Shown: piece after piece, positions 14,401-20,022 of the stretch
How positions within the stretch are numbered: the first letter of the stretch is position 1
How the letters are laid out: the number at the start of each line of letters is the position of its first letter
NCBI GenBank assembly: GCA_002451015.1
Contig: DKBB01000055.1
Location: 1 to 22,932 of the forward strand
Origin: Acidobacteria bacterium UBA6911
GTDB lineage: Bacteria; Acidobacteriota; UBA6911
Reading direction: 5' to 3'
Length of the DNA stretch: 22,932 nt
Made by a program: the position numbers and the translations under genes
The notes under the pieces: model-generated
What the model was told of the DNA's origin: nothing
Database searches by the model: none
What the model saw: only the letters and a program-made list of their open reading frames with translations

Positions 14401-16347
14401 TTAGGGTACGAACAGTGAAGGTTCTCGTTTGGTGACAGGATTCAGGTAGTGAAAGGGAAGATCCATGATTTCCGGAAATGGTGTTTCTATGATCCCTTTT
14501 GAACTGTCTTCGATGAGTGTCCAGCCTGCCCGGTAATCGGCGGTCCAGGTGTAATCCAGATCCATCGTCTGGAATTTCCAGACGCCGTCTTCCACAACTG
14601 TCTTGGTTTCGTAGATGCCGGCCAGCCAAAAGCCGCTTTTGCCGGAGGCTCCTCCCAGCTGAAAGAGGCGTACCCTCATTTTTGCGCTCCGACCGTCCGG
14701 TGCGACATGAATGACCGGCTGGATCAGCTGATGGGCGGTAAAAAAATCTTTTGACTTCCGGCCCGGGTATCTATTCTTCAGGGACTTGCGTATATTCTCC
14801 CGGCCGATTTCCACCCCTATCGAGGACAGGTCTCTCCTCGCGTCACGCGCAAACAGATCCGCCGTCTCATCCCACAGAAACTCGTCCAGGTAATAACCGT
14901 AGGCGCTGGCGAGATTCTCGGTCGCGCTGTAGGCAATGGATATCTTCAGCAGCCTCTCCGTTTCGGCAATCCTGCCGGCGAGTTCGTCGATTGTAGTCGC
15001 ATCCGGCATATCGGTGGATGCTTTGCCCGATGCAGGAAATTTCGTGTTGCCCGTGATCGCGGTCCCCTCCGGGTACCGGGGCGCATGACCTGTCGCCGGA
15101 TTCGGGAAATGGAACGGAGGGATCTGGAAATCGGGGAAGCTTCTGTAGGCATCGGCCGGCAACCGGTCCGGGGGAAATTCCGGGCTCGGCCCGGGCGCGG
15201 GTTTTGCGTCCCTGGCCCAGCCTTTGTCGTAGTCGGTTGACATCCTGGGGTAAACGTGCAGCGACAGGATTTTCCAGACGCCGTTTTCCCGGATGTATTC
15301 GTTTTCGAATATGTCCTGGCCTAACTGACCGGTTTCGCCCGGGCTGCCCGACATGGATAGTTCCACGCCGCGCGCCCTGGCTGTCTGCCCGTCGGCCGCC
15401 ACGCTGATGATCAATTGAATCTGGAGGCGGTCGTTCAGCTCGCCACGGCGAAGTCCCTGAGGGCCGAACTGCCGCAGCGCTTTCCGGATGCTCTTTTTCC
15501 CGGCGTAGACGCCTCTCTGACCCCAATGCATTGTGCCTTCATCTGCAAAAAGATCCGAGACGTCATCCCACATTTTACGATCCAGGTAGTACCCGTAGAT
15601 GTTTTGCAGATTCGTGACGGCGTCTTCATCGTTCAGGCGGCGTGCACGCTGTGCGAGTGCACCGATCCGTTCGCTGAGTTCCGACAGGGAGGGCGGGGAT
15701 CCGGCAGGCGGGGGAATAGCCGGTCCGTCCGGAATGGGATTTCCCGCACCCGCGGGAGTGTAGTGGATCGGTGTATCTTCGTTGTCAACCGTCCAGCCGG
15801 GCTGTTCATAAAGCCCCCTGTACTGGGAGTGGTAACGCAGGTCCCGGATTTTCCAGACGCCGTTTTCCCGGATGTACAGGTTTTCGTAGACACCGCCGGC
15901 CCATACGGCTGATTCTCCATAGCTTCCCATCATGGCCAGGATACGCCAGCGCCCCCGGGCGGTGTCACCGTCAGGGACCAGGGTTATGACGGGCTGGAGC
16001 ATGAGGTGTACATAGAGCCGTCCGTCTTCCAGCCCCAGTTTTCCCTGCCCGACCTCTTCGAGGAAAAGCTTTCGAATGCCCTCTTTCCCCAGGTTGCCGT
16101 GTGGATAATGGCCGACCCCGTTTTCGGCGAAGAGATCGGCGAAATCGTGCCACAGTCCCATTTCGGAATAATGGCCGTAGGCATGTTGCAGGCGCTTTAC
16201 GGCCCGGACGGCTTCAGCATTCCGGATGCCCGGCTCGAGACGGGCTATCCTTTCCTGAAGATCGCTAAGAGCTGCGGCGTTGTTTTTCGAAATGCTGCAG
16301 GCGCAACAAACGATAAGCAGAGCCAGGGCGGCGATTTGGATTTTCAT
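14401..16347 (-). CDS. lipoprotein with three tandem SnoaL-like (NTF2-fold) domains
   Basis: A 648-residue exported protein. The N-terminus has a hydrophobic core and a cysteine cluster (LLIVCCACS, 10-18), so it is probably lipidated. Three repeats follow, each a leading helix plus a SnoaL-like domain, at about 27-185, 220-380 and 452-612. Repeat hallmarks are HAYGHYSEMGLWHDFADLFA (55-74), YGYYLDRKMWDDVSDLFA (251-268) and YGYYLDEFLWDETADLFA (483-500). Each is followed by an IRK helix, and ENGVWKI or EDGVWKF occurs near the end. Pro-rich linkers separate the domains. SnoaL/NTF2 domains are small cone-shaped folds used as enzymes or ligand-binding modules; the substrate is unknown. There is no clear ribosome-binding site before the ATG. 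The gene converges on the EF-hand gene. Confidence 0.87.
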   Translation of the reverse strand: MKIQIAALALLIVCCACSISKNNAAALSDLQERIARLEPGIRNAEAVRAVKRLQHAYGHYSEMGLWHDFADLFAENGVGHYPHGNLGKEGIRKLFLEEVGQGKLGLEDGRLYVHLMLQPVITLVPDGDTARGRWRILAMMGSYGESAVWAGGVYENLYIRENGVWKIRDLRYHSQYRGLYEQPGWTVDNEDTPIHYTPAGAGNPIPDGPAIPPPAGSPPSLSELSERIGALAQRARRLNDEDAVTNLQNIYGYYLDRKMWDDVSDLFADEGTMHWGQRGVYAGKKSIRKALRQFGPQGLRRGELNDRLQIQLIISVAADGQTARARGVELSMSGSPGETGQLGQDIFENEYIRENGVWKILSLHVYPRMSTDYDKGWARDAKPAPGPSPEFPPDRLPADAYRSFPDFQIPPFHFPNPATGHAPRYPEGTAITGNTKFPASGKASTDMPDATTIDELAGRIAETERLLKISIAYSATENLASAYGYYLDEFLWDETADLFARDARRDLSSIGVEIGRENIRKSLKNRYPGRKSKDFFTAHQLIQPVIHVAPDGRSAKMRVRLFQLGGASGKSGFWLAGIYETKTVVEDGVWKFQTMDLDYTWTADYRAGWTLIEDSSKGIIETPFPEIMDLPFHYLNPVTKREPSLFVP

Positions 16348-16376
16348 AATCGCCGTATTTTACTACAAAAGGGTGG

Positions 16377-16406
16377 GCAGCCTGTGGAGGAAATACAACA
16401 GGCTGC
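16377..16406. other. 9-bp stem-loop upstream of the SnoaL gene
   Basis: GCAGCCTGT (16377-16385) pairs perfectly with ACAGGCTGC (16398-16406) around a 12-nt loop. It lies 30 nt upstream of the SnoaL start on the minus strand. On the plus strand it is followed by TTTC. It could end transcripts of the YbjQ operon or act in the SnoaL leader; the sequence does not say which. Confidence 0.4.
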
Positions 16407-16458
16407 TTTCCGAGCGCGGCAGGGGCATTTCAAGGCGGCGCGCCCTATGGCACTTTTA

Positions 16459-16484
16459 CCACGGGCAGCCTTAGCCGCCCGTGG
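16459..16484 (-). terminator. possible terminator of the sigma/anti-sigma/YbjQ operon
   Basis: CCACGGGC (16459-16466) pairs with GCCCGTGG (16477-16484) around a 10-nt loop, 67 nt after the YbjQ stop codon on the minus strand. The stem is GC-rich and perfect, but no U-run follows, so it is only a candidate. Confidence 0.4.
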
Positions 16485-16550
16485 TTGGATAATGATAAAA
16501 CGGCATGTTTATCCATTATCCCTGTCCTTGGACGGAAACCCTTGCGGCAT

Positions 16551-16880
16551 TCAGTTGCCCGGCTGATCCTCCACCATGACGGCCGTACCGTAGGCAAGCA
16601 GTTCCGCCGCGCCCCCCATAATGACAGATGTGGAAAAACGTACGCTCACTATGGCGTTGGCGCCGATCTGCTGCGCTTCCTGCTTCATCCGGTCCAGAGC
16701 CTGTTCCCGTGCCTCCGCCATGAGTTTGGTGTATTCGTAGATCTCTCCCCCTACGATGCTTTTAAGTCCGGCCATTATGTCACGTCCCATATGACGGGCG
16801 CGTATGGTGTTGCCTCGGACAAGACCGAATGTCTGCGTTATCCGTTTGCCGTGTATGGTCTCCGTTGTATTGATGATCAT
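16551..16880 (-). CDS. YbjQ/UPF0145 family protein
   Basis: A 109-residue cytoplasmic protein of the YbjQ/UPF0145 family (about 100-110 residues, sometimes called a heavy-metal-binding domain; a pentameric fold in known structures). Family features are the early IHGKRITQTFGLVRGNTIRA (9-28) and IVGGEIYEYTKLMAEAREQA (42-61). These are followed by GANAIVSVRFSTSVIMGGAA (74-93) and ELLAYGTAVMVE. The ATG at 16880 overlaps the stop of the anti-sigma gene by four bases (ATGA), which supports this start over longer frames and implies translational coupling. Its place in a sigma/anti-sigma operon suggests an envelope or stress role, but the biochemical function is not established. Confidence 0.88.
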   Translation of the reverse strand: MIINTTETIHGKRITQTFGLVRGNTIRARHMGRDIMAGLKSIVGGEIYEYTKLMAEAREQALDRMKQEAQQIGANAIVSVRFSTSVIMGGAAELLAYGTAVMVEDQPGN

Positions 16881-17314
16881 CTTTCTATCTCCCGATAAGG
16901 ATCTTTGCTGTATGTTTTCAACCGTTCCAGAATGACCAGCAGAAGCAGTATCAATAATCCGATTACGATAGCGGCAACAGGCACCCTGACCCATAAATTA
17001 TCTTCTCCGCCGGTAAAAAATTCAAATAATGCAAATCCGATTAAAGCGGCATACCCCCCCAGGACGAGAACAAGTCCGCCAACACGGCTGAGCCGGCTGA
17101 ACGGATTCCTCCAGAGGCGGCGCAAAACTTCATCCGAAGGTTCTTCGAAAGCAACAGCCTCCAGCTTGCTGGATGTGTCGCGCAACCGTTCCAGTTCCTC
17201 CCGGCACTCGGAACAACGTATCAGATGCTCGTTTACTTCTGCGCTCTCCTCCGGGGCCAGTTCCCGGTCCAGAAGTCCGACCATTAGATGCCGGTATTTT
17301 TCACAATTCTGCAT
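16877..17314 (-). CDS. anti-sigma factor with zinc-finger (zf-HC2) domain and two membrane spans
   Basis: A 145-residue protein. The start is placed at the ATG at 17314, just after the sigma gene, giving MQNCEKYRH. The ZAS-type zinc motif is visible: HLIRCSEC at 30-37 (His30, Cys34, Cys37), with Cys4 or His9 as a further ligand. Two hydrophobic spans follow (about 79-100 and 110-129), separated by a short loop and ending in a basic cytoplasmic tail. The domain order fits an anti-sigma factor that holds an ECF sigma at the membrane through its N-terminus. It lies 10 nt downstream of the ECF sigma gene and overlaps the YbjQ gene by four bases. Two spans rather than one makes it somewhat different from RseA/RsiW types. 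The inducing signal is unknown. Confidence 0.85.
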   Translation of the reverse strand: MQNCEKYRHLMVGLLDRELAPEESAEVNEHLIRCSECREELERLRDTSSKLEAVAFEEPSDEVLRRLWRNPFSRLSRVGGLVLVLGGYAALIGFALFEFFTGGEDNLWVRVPVAAIVIGLLILLLLVILERLKTYSKDPYREIER

Positions 17315-17324
17315 GACATCCCCC

Positions 17325-17891
17325 CTATGTCTGATTGCCATTACGCTTGCTGTATTTCAGATATTCTTCTCTGAATGCTTTTCGCGCATGGAATAGTCTG
17401 CTCATGACCGTACCCCGCGGTATGTTCAGAAGGCGGGTTATCTCCTCGTAGCTGTGCCCCTGGATATATTTCAGGCTCAGAATTTCCCGGACTTCCACAT
17501 TCAGGCTGTTCAGTGCCTGATGCACCGCCGCGGTTTCTTCCTTCTTAGTCAGTATTGATGAAGGATCGGCCGATGTCCCGGTATTTGATTCTGCGGCGCT
17601 GTTTCCCCGGGTATAGTTCAGGATTGTTCTGCGTCGGCTCAACATGTTCAGGCAACAGTTGCGCAGGATACGGTAGAACCAGGGATAGAACTGATCCAGA
17701 GACACCAGTCCGGGAATCGCCTTAAATGCCCTGTAGAAGGATTCCTGGCATGCATCCGCCGCATCCTCGCGGTTTCCCATCAGTGCAAACGCATGGAAAT
17801 AAGCTTCCCGGCGGTATTTATTTACAAGGAATTCAAATCCGACCGGGTCCCGGTGTTTGAGACACAATCGAATTGCCTGAGATTCATTCAT
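17325..17891 (-). CDS. ECF-type RNA polymerase sigma factor
   Basis: A 188-residue sigma-70 family protein of the extracytoplasmic-function group. Region 2 is near the N-terminus: FEFLVNKYRREAYFHAFALM (19-38), then DAADACQESFYRAFKAI for core binding and -10 recognition, and FYPWFYRILRNCCLNMLSRR. Region 4 is at the C-terminus, with VREILSLKYIQGHSYEEITR and a helix-turn-helix in LLNIPRGTVMSRLFHARKAF that should read the -35 element. No region 3 or 1.1 is present. The ATG at 17891 has GGATAGG nearby. It is the first gene of the operon with the zinc anti-sigma factor and the YbjQ protein. A candidate self-recognised promoter lies at 17996-18024. The RpoE-like group is likely; targets are unknown. 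Confidence 0.95.
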   Translation of the reverse strand: MNESQAIRLCLKHRDPVGFEFLVNKYRREAYFHAFALMGNREDAADACQESFYRAFKAIPGLVSLDQFYPWFYRILRNCCLNMLSRRRTILNYTRGNSAAESNTGTSADPSSILTKKEETAAVHQALNSLNVEVREILSLKYIQGHSYEEITRLLNIPRGTVMSRLFHARKAFREEYLKYSKRNGNQT

Positions 17892-17995
17892 GCGCCTATC
17901 CTATCCTTTCCTACCCAATAAACAGACAACCATTAAGAAAATTCAAGGAATTCGATAAAATCGGGCCATTTTCTTTGAAGCCGGCATATATGCGT

Positions 17996-18024
17996 AGTTC
18001 GGTTTCATTTACATTCATGGTTCC
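17996..18024 (-). promoter_or_regulatory. candidate ECF-sigma promoter facing the sigma operon
   Basis: On the minus strand GGAACC (18019-18024) is followed after 17 bases by CGAACT (17996-18001). GGAAC is the usual -35 core for RpoE-like ECF factors, and the spacing fits. The -10 is not a clear match to known RpoE sites. It would put transcription about 100 nt upstream of the sigma start and suggests autoregulation; this is a guess from pattern. Confidence 0.3.
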
Positions 18025-18350
18025 CGGGATTGCAGGGTAAGTAACATAAAACATTCAACCGGAACAGCCGGGAATGTCTGCCGGGAGGGACAGGATGCAC
18101 GGGATTATCGGGCCGTTCGGTCTTTATATAGATATTTCCCGCAAAAATCCTGCAACGCCGTCTCCGTAACCGTTGGCATTTATAGGTCTCTTCCGGTCTT
18201 TAAATGGCTGTGTTTAGAATTGCGGGTCTCCTATGATATTAGTTGCAAATCGTGGCTTTCCCGGGTTTAATGGGCAGTTGTTCGCAGATAGGGGATGCGC
18301 TATGAATTCCTCTATGCACCCGAATTTGATCGATGCATCGTAAATTTTCC

Positions 18351-18389
18351 TTGATCTGTTGAAAAAAAATGATTTTTTTGGCGGATCAA
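18351..18389 (+). repeat. imperfect inverted repeat in the leader of the small lipoprotein gene
   Basis: TTGATC (18351-18356) and GATCAA (18384-18389) flank A8 (18362-18369) and T7 (18373-18379), giving a two-part stem with a few unpaired bases between the parts. It lies 34 nt before the ATG at 18424, so it may be a leader hairpin or an operator. Function is unknown. Confidence 0.4.
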
Positions 18390-18423
18390 ATTCATAAAAT
18401 CGGTAATTTAAAGGAGGAGAGTA

Positions 18424-18645
18424 ATGAAGAAATTCTTGGTGATAGTGGGCATTCTCTGCTGTCTGTTTTTTTCTTTGAGCAGTTGCGGAAGTGGCGACAC
18501 AACGTCTGAGAGCGATATGGAAGAAGCCGCAGGAACAGTGGATGACGCTTCGGAAGATGCCCAGCCCTTTATGGATGAGGCAGAAGAAGCAGTCGATGAC
18601 GCTGCAGAAGCGGCTGATGAGGTTGAGGAAAACACGGTTGAATAG
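18424..18645 (+). CDS. small, highly acidic lipoprotein
   Basis: A 73-residue protein with a strong ribosome-binding site (AAGGAGGAG before ATG). Residues 1-20 form a lipoprotein signal (basic MKK, hydrophobic core, LSSC lipobox) with Cys21 as the lipidated residue. The mature chain of about 53 residues has 21 Asp/Glu and no Lys, Arg or His. It is made of Ala/Glu/Asp blocks such as DEAEEAVDDAAEAADEVEE, predicted to be helical or disordered. I recognise no family. The size and lipobox resemble small outer-membrane lipoproteins, but the charge is extreme. It is divergent from the ECF sigma operon across 530 bases and could be a target of that sigma factor, which is inference only. A GC-rich hairpin follows at 18731. 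Confidence 0.82.
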   Translation: MKKFLVIVGILCCLFFSLSSCGSGDTTSESDMEEAAGTVDDASEDAQPFMDEAEEAVDDAAEAADEVEENTVE

Positions 18646-18730
18646 TTGATTCATGATCAGGCAGCATCCTTATAAGGTGTTAAAAAACACTGTGTAGCGA
18701 TAGAAAAATTCAAGCCTCATAGAATCGCAG

Positions 18731-18750
18731 AGGGGGCTGTCATGCCCCCT
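18731..18750 (+). terminator. GC-rich hairpin downstream of the small lipoprotein gene
   Basis: AGGGGGC (18731-18737) pairs perfectly with GCCCCCT (18744-18750) around a 6-nt loop, 85 nt after the lipoprotein stop. Only TTGA follows, so it lacks a proper U-run, but the strong stem makes termination plausible. The remaining bases up to the next gene at 18899 hold no recognisable feature. Confidence 0.5.
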
Positions 18751-18898
18751 TGAATGGGCGAGGACGCCGGCATTGAATGGATTCTGGATGGATAGAACCG
18801 GCGAGAAAAAGTTTTGGGTATTTGAATATGCCTTGGCGTCGGGCACCGGATTCAGGCGGATTGATCCACGCAGGCTGTTGTACTTTTACCAAGGGCTG

Positions 18899-19594
18899 TT
18901 AGGGCACGACTTCTTCTGAGTCGAACCGCCCTTTTCGAACGTCACCGTATTTTTCAAAGCTTTCAATCCAACCTTGTACTCTTTCGCGTCCATAGGCGTT
19001 TTCAAAGGCGCGAACGATCTTGTCAACGGGAATGTCCGCAAACGTTCCATGGAACTCCAGATACTCCATAAATTTTCTCCCTTCACTATTACAGGGTTGA
19101 AACATGGAGTCTTCGCGACCATTGAATTCCAGAGGGGGGACGCCGTGCCTTTCGCATAATTCTTTGTTGAATGCAGGGGTGGCTTTGACCCATCTGCCCT
19201 CCAGGTAGAATTCCGCATAGCCGTGAAAAGTGAATATGTCCGATCCGATGAACTCCAGGAGCTGGCGGGTAGCAAGGTGATTGCGAACGGTGGCAAAGCC
19301 GGCTCGGGCCGGGATTCCGCATGCCCGTGCGGCTGCACACAGCAGTGATAATTTGGGGATGCAGAAGCCTCGGCGTATTTTTAAAACATTGCTGGCCCGG
19401 TAGTGTTCGGGTTTGTAGAAAGGGTAGTAGGGATCGTACCGGATACCGTCGCGCACGGCATAGTAGAGGCGCACGGCTTGGTCGACCCCGCCCTTCGCAC
19501 CGGTTGACTGTTCGGCCGCAAAATTCCTGACATCGGGATGATTACAGTCGATAATATCGGTGGCCTCAAGATACTGATCGGGTTGATGCATCAT
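18899..19594 (-). CDS. transglutaminase-like (papain-fold) family protein
   Basis: A 231-residue protein without a signal peptide. The start ATG at 19594 has GGGGAG five bases upstream. The transglutaminase-like core is visible: GVDQAVRLYYAVRDGIRYDP (36-55), then the catalytic-Cys segment RRGFCIPKLSLLCAAARACG (74-93) with Cys78. The His segment is TFHGYAEFYLEGRWVKATPA (122-141) with His124. In most members Asp follows the Trp in a DPT motif; here the matching place reads ATPAFN, so the third triad residue is missing or replaced by Asn143. Members act as proteases, amidases or peptide ligases, and some are inactive scaffolds. The downstream C-terminal 80 residues are not recognised. Neighbours give no clear functional link. 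It is divergent from the alpha-2-macroglobulin gene. Confidence 0.83.
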   Translation of the reverse strand: MMHQPDQYLEATDIIDCNHPDVRNFAAEQSTGAKGGVDQAVRLYYAVRDGIRYDPYYPFYKPEHYRASNVLKIRRGFCIPKLSLLCAAARACGIPARAGFATVRNHLATRQLLEFIGSDIFTFHGYAEFYLEGRWVKATPAFNKELCERHGVPPLEFNGREDSMFQPCNSEGRKFMEYLEFHGTFADIPVDKIVRAFENAYGRERVQGWIESFEKYGDVRKGRFDSEEVVP

Positions 19595-20022
19595 AAGTCT
19601 CCCCTACGGTTTGTCCAATTTAGCAGGTCCAGGGCCGTTCTGCCGGAATTCTTCTGATCGGCGGACTTGTTTCCGGGTCCGTGTGGCCGGAAAGCCTCCG
19701 GCAGATAGCAGTCCCGCCAGGAATCCATAGCAGATCCTTTCGGGACCGGACCTCAATGTAAAAGCGCAAATATAACGCTCTTACGCAGCTTACATATTAT
19801 GGCAGCCCGACCGCTATTTCCATAAACTCTCCACGGCGACGGCACACCCGCCGATCCCCGCGCAGCCTTATCCCGCCCGAAGGGAAAAGTCTGTCAGGCA
19901 TGCAGACTCATTATTTGTATTCAAATATTTGTATGCATCAAACCTGCATTATGCGTTTGATCTCCTGACAGTCTGATGATAATTAGTATACAAACCAAAA
20001 CAACGACGAAAAGGAATCCGAC
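19595..20022. other. divergent intergenic region upstream of the alpha-2-macroglobulin gene
   Basis: About 430 bases separate the transglutaminase-like gene from the alpha-2-macroglobulin gene. No coding region is supported. The first 250 bases are GC-rich and unremarkable. The last part is AT-rich, has a repeated ATTTGTAT (19914-19921 and 19928-19934 with one change), and carries nested inverted repeats at 19891-19971, so it likely holds the promoter and leader of the plus-strand gene. Confidence 0.45.
19891..19971 (+). repeat. nested inverted repeats in the leader of the alpha-2-macroglobulin gene
   Basis: An outer pair, CTGTCAGG (19891-19898) and CCTGACAG (19964-19971), encloses an inner pair, ATCAAAC (19937-19943) and GTTTGAT (19955-19961). 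Both are perfect. They end 51 nt before the ATG at 20023. They could be a folded RNA leader or separate operator sites; there is no match to a known riboswitch that I can recognise. Confidence 0.4.

Larger units (their letters stand above)
17892..18423. other. long divergent intergenic region between the ECF sigma gene and the acidic lipoprotein gene
   Basis: About 530 bases separate two divergently transcribed genes. Short open frames here have no ribosome-binding site or recognisable product. The region contains a candidate ECF-type promoter facing the sigma gene (17996-18024) and an imperfect hairpin close to the lipoprotein start (18351-18389). The rest shows no repeat, tRNA or known RNA motif that I can identify. 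A long leader or a small RNA is possible but not shown. Confidence 0.5.

Noticed and set aside
18214..18654. A 146-residue minus-strand frame over the small lipoprotein gene
   Set aside because: The plus strand has a strong ribosome-binding site, lipobox and lipoprotein signal; the antisense frame is Cys/Phe-rich with no such signs.
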